Made by a program: the position numbers and the translations under genes. The notes under the pieces are model-generated. The model did no database searches, was not told the origin of the DNA, and saw only the letters and a program-made list of their open reading frames with translations. From Salinispora vitiensis (GTDB lineage Bacteria; Actinomycetota; Actinomycetes; Mycobacteriales; Micromonosporaceae): 64,000 nt of DNA. Every line of letters begins with the position of its first letter. Positions within the stretch are counted from its first letter, which is position 1. The stretch lies in assembly GCF_000378825.1 (NCBI RefSeq), contig NZ_KB900388.1, positions 2,425,818 to 2,489,817 on the forward strand. The letters are read 5' to 3'. Shown here piece by piece: positions 34,465-46,362 of the stretch.

Positions 34465-35601
34465 TCAGATCTTGTTCTGGAAGTCGGGGTGCTCCAGCAG
34501 GAACGCATCGAGCTGCTCATCCTGCAGCGCCTTGAAGAAATCCTGAACGGCCGGCTCGAAGCGCTCACCGCGGTATTTCCCGCCATCCATGATGCCACCA
34601 CCGGGTAATTTGATCATTTGAATGTTGCCCGGCCGGAGGTCCTTCAGGGCGAGACCGAAGTCAATCACGCTGTGCCCCCGACCGTTGAAGACCAGTGACT
34701 CACCGGCCGCCCGAAGCACCGAGTCCAGCTTGATCGGGTTGGTCACCACATCAGCGCTGAGGGCCTGGCTCGCCATGGCCTTGACAAACTGTTGCTGGTG
34801 CCGCTGGCGGCCGTAGTCGCCGTCCGGCACACCGTTCTTGGGGTAGCGCTGACGGACGTAGTCCAGCGCCTGCCAACCCACGAGGAGTTGCTCCCCCTCC
34901 GGGTAGACGGCCTGCTCACCGAGGTACCCCCCACCGCCGGGGCGCAGCTCCCGGTGCGTGCCGTCGGGGTGGCGATGCTCCGAGCGAACCTCACGCTCGA
35001 TGTCCATGGTGACGCCACCCATCGCATCCACAATGTCGATGAAACCACCGAAGTTGATGATCGCCCCGGCGTCGAACCGCTGGATGCCGGTGATCGACTG
35101 GACCGTCTCGGCGAGCAGTTCGAAGCCCTGCGCCGTGCTGGGGTTCTCCCCCTGCACCCGGCTGCCGTACGACATCGCCGCGTTGAGCTTGTCCGTACCG
35201 CCGCTGAACCCGGCCTTGTCGAAAGCGGGAATCTCGACGTAGAGATCCCGGGGCATCGAGAAGAGGTAGGCCTGGTCGAGCCCTTCCGGCACGTGCAGCA
35301 CCATGATCGAGTCAGCAAGCGGTAGCTGCTCCTCCTTGCGGGGGTCAACACCGACGAGCAGGATGTTGAGCGGGCCCTCGATGTCGCTCGTGCGCTCACT
35401 GGCTCCCGCCGCCTGATCCCCGAAAAGGTCCGCCTTGCCCACCGCGCCCTCGTACCGTGCCACCAGCGCCTCGACGCCGACCAGTGCCACGCCGCTGACA
35501 AACATCAAGACCGCGCCGAAGACGGTGCACACCTGGGCCCACCGTGGCACGCCCGCCCACACCGACGGCTTCTTCTTACCGCCTTTGCCGGCCTTACCCA
35601 C
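34465..35601 (-). CDS. LytR-CpsA-Psr (LCP) family glycopolymer ligase
   Basis: Transfers polyisoprenyl-linked glycopolymers to peptidoglycan. 378 residues: basic N-terminus, one membrane helix (about 22-45) and an extracellular LCP domain with NILLVGVDPRK, ADSIMVLHV, SMPRDLYVEIP, a GGVTMDIE segment and DYGRQRHQQQF, carrying the conserved Arg and Asp. I chose GTG 35601: GGAG (35611-35608) is 6 nt before it but directly touches the ATG at 35607. It sits between atpD and atpC, an unusual place for a wall gene. Confidence 0.9.
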   Translation of the reverse strand: MGKAGKGGKKKPSVWAGVPRWAQVCTVFGAVLMFVSGVALVGVEALVARYEGAVGKADLFGDQAAGASERTSDIEGPLNILLVGVDPRKEEQLPLADSIMVLHVPEGLDQAYLFSMPRDLYVEIPAFDKAGFSGGTDKLNAAMSYGSRVQGENPSTAQGFELLAETVQSITGIQRFDAGAIINFGGFIDIVDAMGGVTMDIEREVRSEHRHPDGTHRELRPGGGGYLGEQAVYPEGEQLLVGWQALDYVRQRYPKNGVPDGDYGRQRHQQQFVKAMASQALSADVVTNPIKLDSVLRAAGESLVFNGRGHSVIDFGLALKDLRPGNIQMIKLPGGGIMDGGKYRGERFEPAVQDFFKALQDEQLDAFLLEHPDFQNKI

Positions 35602-35765
35602 GATCATCTCCGTTCGTCAACGTCTGTCGGGACGGGCGTACGTCAGCGCATGATTGCACGAATGCGCGAACAGGAAGCGCGACGCGCGTGAACGGTACCG
35701 CGCCACCCATCAAGATCACCCACCGCCGATGCGGAGCTCGCGGCCAGCAGCGGCAACGAATGCAC

Positions 35766-35803
35766 CGAAAGGCCGCCCCGGTGTCAACCAGAGCGGCCTT
35801 TCG
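35766..35803 (-). terminator. Strong terminator after atpD
   Basis: Perfect 11-bp inverted repeat (35766-35776 with 35793-35803), 16-nt loop, AAA/TTT in the stem, 42 nt past the atpD stop. It separates atpD from the LCP gene and atpC. Confidence 0.82.
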
Positions 35804-35845
35804 TCGCTGCGCGCGCTGCCTGCGGCGGTAGCCACAGTGGGGCAA

Positions 35846-38232
<2,387 letters not shown>

Positions 38233-38235
38233 CGG

Positions 38236-39888
38236 TCAGCTTCCAGCCGGACGGTCGGTCGGCTCGTCCTGGAACCGGGTAACCGTCTCCCGGTCCTCCA
38301 CACCAGCCAGCGGCTCGGCGGCCGGCTCGTTGATCCGCCGCTCGTCCTCCTTGCCCAGGAAGAGCTTCTTGAAGTCGCTGATCGCCGCGTCCAGGGAGGC
38401 GATGACGTCGTCGCCCCAGGTGCCGCCCGCGATCTGCGCGAGGATCCCCTCGTGCTTGTGCCGCAGGTACTGCAGGAACTCCGACTCGAAGCGACGGATC
38501 TCGCCGACCGGGATGTCATCCAGCTTGCCCTCGACACCGGCCCAGACCGAGACGACCTGATCCTGCACCGGGAAAGGCGAGTAGTTCGACTGCTTGAGCA
38601 GCTCGACCAGGCGGGAACCCCGCTCCAGCTGGGCGCGGGAGGCCTTGTCCAGGTCCGAGGCGAAGGCGGCGAACGCCTCCAGCTCACGGAACTGGGCCAG
38701 GCTCAGCCGCAGGGAGCCGGCGACCTTCCGCATCGGCTTCACCTGCGCGGCGCCGCCGACCCGGGAGACCGAGGTACCGACGTTGATCGCCGGCCGGACG
38801 CCCTGGTTGAACAGGTCCGTCTCCAGGAAGATCTGGCCGTCGGTGATGGAGATGACGTTGGTCGGGATGAACGCCGAGATGTCGTTCGCCTTGGTCTCGA
38901 TGATCGGCAGACCGGTCATCGAGCCGCCGCCCATCTCGTCGGAGAGCTTCGCGCAGCGCTCCAGCAGCCGGGAGTGCAGGTAGAAGACGTCACCCGGGTA
39001 CGCCTCGCGGCCCGGCGGGCGACGCAGCAGCAGCGACACGGCACGGTACGCCTCGGCCTGCTTGCTCAGGTCGTCGAAGACGATGAGGACGTGCTTGCCG
39101 CCGTACATCCAGTGCTGCCCGATCGACGAGCCGGTGTACGGGGCGAGGTACTTGAAGCCGGCCGGGTCGGACGCCGGGGAGGCCACGATCGTGGTGTACT
39201 CCATCGCGCCCGCCTCCTCCAGCACGCCCTTGATCGAGGCGATCGTGGAGGCCTTCTGGCCGACGGCGACGTAGATGCAGCGGACCTGCTTCTTCGGGTC
39301 GCCGGAGCGCCAGTTGTCCCGCTGGTTAAGGATGGTGTCCAGGGCGACAGTGGTCTTACCGGTCTTCCGGTCACCGATGATCAGCTGGCGCTGGCCCCGG
39401 CCGATCGGCGTCATCGCGTCGATGGCCTTGATACCGGTCTGCAGCGGCTCGTCGACCGACTTCCGGGACATCACGTTCGGTGCCTGGAGCTCCAGCTCCC
39501 GGTAGCCCTCGTTCGGGATGTCGCCGAGGCCGTCGATCGGCTCGCCGAGCGCGTTTACCACGCGGCCGAGGAAGGCGTCGCCGACCGGGGCCGAGAGCAC
39601 CCGGCCGGTGCGCTTGACGCGCTGCCCCTCCTCGATGCCGGCGAAGTCGCCGAGGACGACGACACCGATCTCCCGGACGTCGAGGTTCAGCGCCACACCG
39701 ATCGTGCCGTCTTCGAACTCGAGCAGCTCGTTGGTCATGGTCGAGGGCAGGCCCTCGACGTGGGCGATGCCGTCGCCGGCGTCAGCGACGGTGCCGACCT
39801 CCTCGCGGGACACGTCGGCGCTGTAGGAGGAGACGTAGCGCTCCAGGGCGCCGCGGATCTCCTCCGTCGAGATGGTCAGCTCGGCCAT
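38236..39888 (-). CDS. atpA: ATP synthase alpha subunit
   Basis: Non-catalytic nucleotide-binding F1 subunit, 550 residues. P-loop GDRKTGKT (about 172), the Arg-finger segment [13 protein letters not shown] (about 370), and an extended polar C-terminus (about 515-550) seen in actinobacterial alpha subunits. ATG 39888 has GGAAGCAGAGG just upstream. Confidence 0.98.
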   Translation of the reverse strand: MAELTISTEEIRGALERYVSSYSADVSREEVGTVADAGDGIAHVEGLPSTMTNELLEFEDGTIGVALNLDVREIGVVVLGDFAGIEEGQRVKRTGRVLSAPVGDAFLGRVVNALGEPIDGLGDIPNEGYRELELQAPNVMSRKSVDEPLQTGIKAIDAMTPIGRGQRQLIIGDRKTGKTTVALDTILNQRDNWRSGDPKKQVRCIYVAVGQKASTIASIKGVLEEAGAMEYTTIVASPASDPAGFKYLAPYTGSSIGQHWMYGGKHVLIVFDDLSKQAEAYRAVSLLLRRPPGREAYPGDVFYLHSRLLERCAKLSDEMGGGSMTGLPIIETKANDISAFIPTNVISITDGQIFLETDLFNQGVRPAINVGTSVSRVGGAAQVKPMRKVAGSLRLSLAQFRELEAFAAFASDLDKASRAQLERGSRLVELLKQSNYSPFPVQDQVVSVWAGVEGKLDDIPVGEIRRFESEFLQYLRHKHEGILAQIAGGTWGDDVIASLDAAISDFKKLFLGKEDERRINEPAAEPLAGVEDRETVTRFQDEPTDRPAGS

Positions 39889-39979
39889 CCTCTGCTTCCT
39901 TAAGTATCAGGGGCCCGGGATACCTAGTACCGACCGGTCCGAATGACGTCTAGTCAGGCGCTGGCGCGGCAGTTCCGGC

Positions 39980-40804
39980 TCAGCGCTTTGCGAGCGCGTT
40001 ACGGGATTCGTTGAGGCGGCGCAGGACGGTGCCGTCGTACAGGTCGGAGCCGACCTGGACGCTGACTCCACCGAGAACCTCGGGGTTGACCGACTGCTTG
40101 ACGGTCACCTCGCGACCGTAGATGGCAGAGAGGCGGGCGACCAGGCGCTGCTCCTCCTCCGCACCCAACGGGGCCGCGACGGTCACGTACGCCACCTGCC
40201 GGTCCCGCTGGTCGGCGGCGAGCTCGACCAGCCGGGTGAGCGCCCCGACGAAGGAGCGCCCACCGAACCCGCCGAGCGCCACCTCGACCAGCCGGACGGT
40301 GACCGGGCGGGCCTTGCCGGCGAGCAGTTCACCGGCGAGGGTGGCCCGCTGCGCGGCCGGGGCCGCCGAGTCCGACAACACGTTGGAGAGCGCCGACTGG
40401 CCGGCCACGACCTGACCGAAACGGAACAGCTCGTCCTCGACCTCACCGAGGTCGCCCGCCTTGTCGGCGGCGGCCAACAGCGCGGCCACCCCGAGCCGCT
40501 CGGCACCGTCGAGGAGTTCCGACGAGGCCGACCAGCGGTGGGAGACCAGCGTGGTCAGTAGGTCGAGCGCGTCCCCGCCGACCTTCCCGCGGAGAATTCC
40601 GGCGAGCAGCTCGGCCCGGTCCGCACCGGAGCGGGCCGGGTCAACGAGGGCCCGGCGCAGCCGTGGCTCGCGCCGGAGCAGGTCGGCGACGGAGAGAAGG
40701 TCCTCGGCGGTGGCGGCCACCGCCGAAGACTCCGCGCCCCGGACGTACGCGTCGAGGCGGTCGGCCGCGATCTTGTACGACTCCCGGCTGGTGGCGGCCT
40801 GCAT
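39980..40804 (-). CDS. atpH: ATP synthase delta subunit
   Basis: Stator subunit linking b to the F1 crown, 274 residues. The actinobacterial delta is longer than the about 180 residues of E. coli. The conserved end VNPEVLGGVSVQVGSDLYDGTV is present. Its ATG shares one base with the atpF stop (TGATG), so translation is coupled. Confidence 0.95.
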   Translation of the reverse strand: MQAATSRESYKIAADRLDAYVRGAESSAVAATAEDLLSVADLLRREPRLRRALVDPARSGADRAELLAGILRGKVGGDALDLLTTLVSHRWSASSELLDGAERLGVAALLAAADKAGDLGEVEDELFRFGQVVAGQSALSNVLSDSAAPAAQRATLAGELLAGKARPVTVRLVEVALGGFGGRSFVGALTRLVELAADQRDRQVAYVTVAAPLGAEEEQRLVARLSAIYGREVTVKQSVNPEVLGGVSVQVGSDLYDGTVLRRLNESRNALAKR

Positions 40805-41328
40805 CAGCGGGCCCCCGCGCTCTCGAGACCGTCCAGGAACCGATCGACCGTGCCGGCCCGGCGTGCCTCGTCGGCGAGCGACTCGCCAACGATCTTGCTG
40901 GCCAGGTCCACCGCGAGCGTGCCGACCTCGGTGCGCAGCTCGCGCACGATCGTGGTCCGCTCGGCGACGAGCTGCTCCTTGCCCGCGGCGATGATCCGGT
41001 CGGACTCCTCCCGCGCCTTGGCGAGGATGTCCTGCCGGATGCCCTCCGCGTCGGCTCGGGCGTCGTCCCGGATCCGGGCCGCCTCGGTGCGGACCTCGGC
41101 CAGCTGGGCCCGGTACTGCTCGAGCAGCTGGTTGGCCTCGGCCTGGGCAACCTCGGCGCGCTTGAGGCCACCCTCGATCGCGTCTACCCGCGCCTGGTAC
41201 ATCGTCTCCATGCGCGGCATGACGTACTTCAGCATCACGAAGACGAGTAGGGCGAAGGCGACGGTCCCGACGACGAGCTCTTGCCAGATCGGCAGGATCG
41301 GGTTGTGCCCTTCGGCGGCGAGATACAT
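40804..41328 (-). CDS. atpF: ATP synthase b subunit
   Basis: Membrane-anchored stator stalk, 174 residues: one N-terminal membrane helix (about 19-38), then a long charged helix from residue 45 to the end for dimerisation and delta contact. Confidence 0.95.
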   Translation of the reverse strand: MYLAAEGHNPILPIWQELVVGTVAFALLVFVMLKYVMPRMETMYQARVDAIEGGLKRAEVAQAEANQLLEQYRAQLAEVRTEAARIRDDARADAEGIRQDILAKAREESDRIIAAGKEQLVAERTTIVRELRTEVGTLAVDLASKIVGESLADEARRAGTVDRFLDGLESAGAR

Positions 41329-41359
41329 GTCAGACCTCCGGGTCGGGGAAGGGTACTCG

Positions 41360-41584
41360 TCAGCTCAAGGCGAAGGCGAGCACCAGGCCGAAGAGGGCGA
41401 GCGCCTCGACCAGCGCGAAGCCCAGGACCAGCCAGGTGCGGTTGAAGCCGGCGGACTCCGGCTGGCGGGCGCTGGCCTGGATGTAGGCCGCGAAGACCAG
41501 CGCAACACCGATACCGGGGCCGATGGCGGCGAGGCCGTAGCCGACGGTGTTGAGGTTGCCTTCCAGGGCGGCGAGAACGTCCAT
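41360..41584 (-). CDS. atpE: ATP synthase c subunit
   Basis: Rotor ring subunit, 74 residues, two helices with the Arg/Gln/Pro loop ARQP between. The proton-binding carboxylate is Glu60 in GFALVEALALFG; glycine motif GPGIGVAL in helix 1. A strong AGGAGGAA lies 8 nt before ATG 41584, fitting the high stoichiometry needed. Confidence 0.97.
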   Translation of the reverse strand: MDVLAALEGNLNTVGYGLAAIGPGIGVALVFAAYIQASARQPESAGFNRTWLVLGFALVEALALFGLVLAFALS

Positions 41585-41679
41585 TGCGGGTATTCCTCCT
41601 AGCTCACACGTGAGGGCTCACGTGTTCGGGGTTTGTACCAGAAAGCTTGGTCGGGCCGGGCAGCCCGCCGAGCGGGATC

Positions 41680-42459
41680 TCAGTGCTCCTCGGCCAGCGA
41701 GGTGCCGACGTAGTTAGCGGTCAGCGTTACGAAGACGTACGCCTGCAGCACGGCCACCAGCACCTCGAAGAAGGCCATCACGATCGCCATCACGAAGGAG
41801 AAGACCGAGGTCACCTGAACGAAGAGGTTGTCCGCGGAGAGCATCACGAAGCCACCGACGGTGAAGACCAGCAGGAGCAGGTGACCGGCGAACATGTTGG
41901 CGAAGAGCCGGAGGGCCAGGGTAACCGGCCGGTTGATGAAGTTCTGCAAGAACTCGATCGGGACCAGCAGGAAGTGCATCGGCCACGGCACGCCCGGGAT
42001 GATCAGGGTCATCTTGAGGTACTTGAAGAGACCGTGCTTGCGGACCCCGACAGCGAGATAGAGCACGTAGGAGATCGCGGTGAGCACGATCGGGAAGGCG
42101 ATGTGCGAATTCGGCGAGATCTGCAGCCCGGGAACGATGCTGAAGATATTGGTGAGCAGAATAAAGCTGAACAGCACCGTGAAGTAGGGGGCAAACCGGA
42201 TGCCGGCATTGCCCATCTGTTCCCGGGTGATGTTGTCCCGAACTAGCCCGTAGACCGACTCGGCCAGCCACTGCCCCTTGCTGGGGACCAGCTTTGGGTT
42301 CCGGTAGGCGGTCATGTAGAAGATGATCACCAGCCCGACGGCCAGCCAGACCATGAGGGTGAACTTCGTGACCCACGGTCCAGCCACCGCTGGCGGGTAG
42401 AAGTCATTGACGCTGGGGGGCCAGGGAAGGTCCTGGGCGACGACCAGCTGTCCGCTCAC
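41680..42459 (-). CDS. atpB: ATP synthase a subunit
   Basis: Stator membrane subunit with the proton half-channels, 259 residues and about six helices. The essential Arg is in LALRLFANMFAGH. I chose GTG 42459 because GGAGG lies 8 nt upstream; the in-frame GTG at 42501, directly after the preceding gene, lacks such a site and would add 14 residues. Confidence 0.95.
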   Translation of the reverse strand: MSGQLVVAQDLPWPPSVNDFYPPAVAGPWVTKFTLMVWLAVGLVIIFYMTAYRNPKLVPSKGQWLAESVYGLVRDNITREQMGNAGIRFAPYFTVLFSFILLTNIFSIVPGLQISPNSHIAFPIVLTAISYVLYLAVGVRKHGLFKYLKMTLIIPGVPWPMHFLLVPIEFLQNFINRPVTLALRLFANMFAGHLLLLVFTVGGFVMLSADNLFVQVTSVFSFVMAIVMAFFEVLVAVLQAYVFVTLTANYVGTSLAEEH

Positions 42460-42501
42460 CGTGTCATCCTCCACACTCGACAGACCGGCGCGTGCCGACA
42501 C

Positions 42502-42723
42502 TCAGGCACCGAGCCTCTTCATGATCAGGTAGATCGCTGCGGCTGCGCCGAGCATCATGCCGACGGCGATCCCCACGCCGGCCGGCACGCCGAGGAAGCC
42601 CTCTGCCAACCAGCCGAGAAATCCCCAGACCAGGATGCCGGCGAGGAGGTAGCCAAGCACGGCACCCGCTACACCCTCCGACGAGTGCGCGTCGGACGGT
42701 TCGCGGTCTGGGTTGTCGGCCAT
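42502..42723 (-). CDS. Small two-helix membrane protein (AtpZ-like)
   Basis: 73 residues: polar N-terminus, then two membrane helices (about 20-42 and 47-68) joined by Gly/Pro. It resembles AtpZ/AtpI-type accessory proteins that precede atpB. The atp operon could begin here: TAATGT lies about 12 nt before the ATG as a possible -10 (weak). Confidence 0.75.
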   Translation of the reverse strand: MADNPDREPSDAHSSEGVAGAVLGYLLAGILVWGFLGWLAEGFLGVPAGVGIAVGMMLGAAAAIYLIMKRLGA

Positions 42724-42909
42724 TACGACGCGTACATTAGCAGCCGTAACACGCAGGAGTGTGCGGCACCCCCCACACTGCAGGATGGCGTGCGGGCGGC
42801 GGCTGGCGCATCAATCCGGGCTAGCCTACTCCTGTCCGACACGCCGCACAGGACATCAAAACGTCGGGTAGGCGCCAGTCGTCCGCCTTGGGGTGCCCGC
42901 CGACGCCAC

Positions 42910-43395
42910 TCAGCTCCGCGACGAGTCGACTGTGGGTAGCGGAGCGCGGAGCGCCCAGGTCAGGTGGGCGGCCGTCCAGACCACCACGGCGACGATGATG
43001 GCCACCCCCAGGTCCGGCAGCCCGGCCCAACCGGTCGCGGCGACCGCCGCCATCGCCACGCCCAGCAGCACCATCTTCGTGACGTAGGTGACCAGCCCAA
43101 CCGACATGATCAGCTGCGGGCTGACCGCGTCCGCCCAGGCCACCGAGAGACCGGAGACCAGATAGCTCACGACAACGAGCGCGATCCCCGCCGCCACCGC
43201 GACCGCGGAGGTCGCACCCCGGACGGCCGCCGCGACCGGTACCGCGGCGACCGCGAGGAGGGCACACGCGGCCAGGGGCAGCCGCAGGTACGGCAGCCGC
43301 GCACGGATCGCGCCCGGCTCGCCCGCGGCAGGATCGGTCCGCCGCGGCTGGTCGTCGTCCCGCCCCCGGGCGGTCGGCGTCGTCTCGGTGCTCAC
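42910..43395 (-). CDS. AtpI-like four-helix membrane protein
   Basis: 161 residues from GTG 43395. A polar N-terminus (about 40 residues) is followed by four hydrophobic helices (about 44-66, 72-95, 103-125 and 133-152). Position and topology match ATP synthase protein I, which helps assembly of the c-ring in other bacteria. Frame open further upstream, but that part is Arg/Pro-rich and unlike a protein start. Confidence 0.7.
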   Translation of the reverse strand: MSTETTPTARGRDDDQPRRTDPAAGEPGAIRARLPYLRLPLAACALLAVAAVPVAAAVRGATSAVAVAAGIALVVVSYLVSGLSVAWADAVSPQLIMSVGLVTYVTKMVLLGVAMAAVAATGWAGLPDLGVAIIVAVVVWTAAHLTWALRAPLPTVDSSRS

Positions 43396-43543
43396 AGCAC
43401 CACAGTCTATTGCTCCCCGCGCCGGTGGCCGCGCGACGCCAGGTGCGGCGGTGCGACGGGGCACACCGGCAGGCGACTCCCGCGCCCCGCGGGCGGGACC
43501 GCGCCGCACCGCGGCGAGAACGTCCGTCCCGGTGGCGGCACTC

Positions 43544-45655
43544 CTACTGCCCGGTCCGAGCCTGAGTGACGTCGAAGGCGGTTACCTGGCTCGGCGGGAC
43601 GAAGTCCCGAACCGGCTGCCCCCGCAGCGCGACGGACATCAGCTCCGCCACCCCGTCGGCCATCCGCGCCTGGACCGCGTGCCCCACCGCATCGCGGGGC
43701 TCATCCGGATTGGTGGCGATCGCCGCCACCGCGAGCTGCGGCGTGAACGCGACGAAGGATTCCGTGCCGTACCCCTCTGAACTGCCGGTCTTACCGGCAA
43801 CCGGACGTCCCAGCTGGGAGCGGAACTCCTCCGCGGTCCCCCCCTCACAGCCCCGGTACATCGACTGGTCCCCGACCGGGCAGCGGGCGGCATCCACCGC
43901 CGCCCGGGCCACGTCCCGGTCCACGACCTGCCGGCAGTCCGGCGACCCCGCCGCGACCGGCCGCCCGGCCGCGTCGGTGATCCGCACCACCGGTAGCGGC
44001 GCGCACCACCGGCCCTCGGCCGCGATGGTGGCGTACGCGTTCGCCAGGTCCAACGGAGTCGTGGCCGAGACCCCCAGGGTGAACGGGCCCCACGCCTGGG
44101 CACCGTGCCGGGCCAGCTGCTCGTCGCTGGGTGCCCGGAACTTGATGCCCAGCCGCTCGGCCATCTCCACCACCCGATCCGCGCCGGCCTGCTCGGCCAA
44201 CCAGGCGAAGTACGTGTTGACCGACTTGCCGAACGCGCTCCACATGGTGTGCTCGCCCCGGACCAGCGGGCTGGCGTTGCGGGGGCACCACCTGCCGTCG
44301 CAGCTCACCGGACCGCTGACCGGGAAACCGGTGACGATCCGGTCGGGCGCGTCAAACACGGTGTTCAACGGCAACCCCGACTCCACCGCGGCCAGTACGG
44401 TGAACAGCTTGAATGTGCTTCCGCCCTGGTAGCCCTGGATCGCGCCGCCCCCCGCGACCAGCTGGTTGACCGTGTTCGGGCGGTTCTTCCACCCGGCCGG
44501 GTTCGGCGCCACCCCGTAGGTACGGTTGACCGCCATCGCGAGCACCCGCCCGGTGCCGGGCTGCACCACGGCGGTGGGCAGCGCGTGCGGATGCTCCGCC
44601 GAATAGATCCGCCGCACCTGCTCAATCGCGGCCTGCTGCACCGCCGGGTCCAGGGACGCCACGATCTGGTAGCCGCCCCGACGCAGGGCGAGCTGCCGCT
44701 CGTCAACCGTCGATCCGAACGCCTCCTGCGAATTCCACCAGCGGGTGAACCAGTCGCAGAAGAAGCCCCAGTCGTTCTGCTCCGCCGGCACCGCCGCGCA
44801 GTCGTTCGGCGTCTCGGTCGGACGCAGCCGCAGTGGTTCGGCCGCCACCCGGGCCGCCTCCTCCGCCGCGAGCTGACCGGCCTCGACCATCTGGTCCAGC
44901 ACGTACGCCCGGCGTTCCAACGCGGCATCGGCATCCCCGTTGATCGGGTCGTCGGTGTGCGGAGACTGGACCAGTCCGGCGAGCAACGCCGCCTCGGCCA
45001 GGTTCAGGTCCGCCGGGGACTTGGTGAAGTAGCGCTTACTCGCTGCCGCCACCCCGTACGCACCGGCACCGAAGTACGCGATGTTGAGGTACCGGGCGAG
45101 GATCTCGTCCTTGCCCAGCTCCCGCTCCAGCGCCAGCGCGTACCGCACCTCCTGCACCTTGCGCGCGGGGGTGACCTCGGTGGCGGCCCGGCGCTGCTCC
45201 TCGGTTAGACGGGGGTCGCTGGACAGCACGTTGCGGACGTACTGCATGGTCAGGGTCGACGCCCCCTGCTGGACCACCCCGCCGCGCTGGTTGGCGGTAA
45301 AGGCCCGGACCACGCCCCGCAGGTCCACCCCCCGGTGCTGGTAGAAGCGGGCATCCTCAGCGGCGAGGATCGCCTGACGCATCACCGGGGCAACCTCGTT
45401 CAGCGGCACATCCACCCGGTCCTCCTGGTAGAAGGACGTGATCAACGTACTGCCGTCGTTGGCGTACAGGTTGGACCGCTGGGGGGTCGGCGGCGTCCGT
45501 AGGGTGTTCGGCAGCTCGGTGTAGGGCGCGGCGAGCGCCGAGAGGCCGACCCCGTACACCAGGGCGGCGGGCAAGGCCGCCACCGCGAGCCCGAGACCGG
45601 CCAGCAGGCCGGCGAGCAGGACTGTCATCAGCTTGTTCAGGCGTGCCCGGGACAT
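43544..45655 (-). CDS. Bifunctional class A penicillin-binding protein
   Basis: Peptidoglycan polymerase and crosslinker, 703 residues. Membrane helix at about 10-35; glycosyltransferase domain GT51 with EDARFYQHRGVD (catalytic Glu about 97) and GASTLTMQYVRN; transpeptidase domain with GGSTFKLF (SxxK, about 425), GKSVNTY (SxN) and GKTGSS (KTG). ATG 45655 has GGGGAGAG just upstream; the frame is open to 45835 but overlaps the phosphatase gene. It occupies part of the interval where mycobacteria carry wecA. Confidence 0.94.
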   Translation of the reverse strand: MSRARLNKLMTVLLAGLLAGLGLAVAALPAALVYGVGLSALAAPYTELPNTLRTPPTPQRSNLYANDGSTLITSFYQEDRVDVPLNEVAPVMRQAILAAEDARFYQHRGVDLRGVVRAFTANQRGGVVQQGASTLTMQYVRNVLSSDPRLTEEQRRAATEVTPARKVQEVRYALALERELGKDEILARYLNIAYFGAGAYGVAAASKRYFTKSPADLNLAEAALLAGLVQSPHTDDPINGDADAALERRAYVLDQMVEAGQLAAEEAARVAAEPLRLRPTETPNDCAAVPAEQNDWGFFCDWFTRWWNSQEAFGSTVDERQLALRRGGYQIVASLDPAVQQAAIEQVRRIYSAEHPHALPTAVVQPGTGRVLAMAVNRTYGVAPNPAGWKNRPNTVNQLVAGGGAIQGYQGGSTFKLFTVLAAVESGLPLNTVFDAPDRIVTGFPVSGPVSCDGRWCPRNASPLVRGEHTMWSAFGKSVNTYFAWLAEQAGADRVVEMAERLGIKFRAPSDEQLARHGAQAWGPFTLGVSATTPLDLANAYATIAAEGRWCAPLPVVRITDAAGRPVAAGSPDCRQVVDRDVARAAVDAARCPVGDQSMYRGCEGGTAEEFRSQLGRPVAGKTGSSEGYGTESFVAFTPQLAVAAIATNPDEPRDAVGHAVQARMADGVAELMSVALRGQPVRDFVPPSQVTAFDVTQARTGQ

Positions 45656-45733
45656 CAGCTCTCCCCGCAGGAGCCGGCAGGACCCGTCCAGAATGACCTG
45701 AATGCGCCTCTTGTCCGTCTCGTTCCTCGGCGA

Positions 45734-45751
45734 GTAACCCGGGTGGGTTAC
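45734..45751 (-). other. Short hairpin over the phosphatase stop codon
   Basis: 7-bp perfect inverted repeat (45734-45740 with 45745-45751), 4-nt loop, reading GTAACCCGGGTGGGTTAC. It could terminate the phosphatase mRNA or be an operator for the PBP gene. Confidence 0.35.
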
Positions 45752-46362
45752 GGCAACAACGCCGCCGTCAACGGACGCACCGTCGCCTCCACCTCGTCCG
45801 CGACCCGGCCGAAACACTGGTCGCCCCGGCCCCACGGGTCGTCCAGGTCATCGGTGGGCAGTGGCTCGGCCCCAGCCCGAACGGCGTCGATCGCCTCCAC
45901 CAGCGCCACACCCCGCGCGTAGACGGCAGCCGGGTTCGCTCCGGCCGCCGGCAGACCAGCCAGGTCCACCACGGGCAGCAGACGGCCGAACTCACCCAGC
46001 ACGAAGGTGCGGGAAACCGCGTCCGGCCGCAACACCGACACGAACTCCTGCTGGTCGGCGGTCGCGGTGAGCACCAGGTCAGCGCCGTCGATGTGCTCCG
46101 AACGCAGCTTGCGGGCCGCGAAACCATCGGTGCCACCGCCCCGCCCAGTCACCTGTCGGGCCGCTGGCGGGTTCATCTCCTCACCGGCGTGCCAGCCGCC
46201 GGTGCCGGCGCTGTGACTGTGCAGCAGCTCGTCGGCGCGCCCCGGTACGGCATCGCCGCGCCGGGCCAGCTGCTCCTGGACAGCCAGGACCAGCAGCCGC
46301 TCCGCCATCGGCGAGCGACAGATATTGCCCATACAGACGTGGAGAACGGTAAACGGTGGCAC
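45748..46362 (-). CDS. Low-molecular-weight protein tyrosine phosphatase family
   Basis: 204 residues. N-terminal P-loop HVCMGNICRSPMAE (Cys10, Arg16) and the catalytic Asp in DDLDDPWG (about 174), so the active site is complete. About 40-50 residues longer than usual, mostly from insertions around residues 35-60 and 130-155. Start codon abuts the tsaC stop. Family members dephosphorylate tyrosine kinases of polysaccharide export, or act as arsenate reductases; the neighbouring PBP fits the former (inference). Confidence 0.88.
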   Translation of the reverse strand: MPPFTVLHVCMGNICRSPMAERLLVLAVQEQLARRGDAVPGRADELLHSHSAGTGGWHAGEEMNPPAARQVTGRGGGTDGFAARKLRSEHIDGADLVLTATADQQEFVSVLRPDAVSRTFVLGEFGRLLPVVDLAGLPAAGANPAAVYARGVALVEAIDAVRAGAEPLPTDDLDDPWGRGDQCFGRVADEVEATVRPLTAALLP

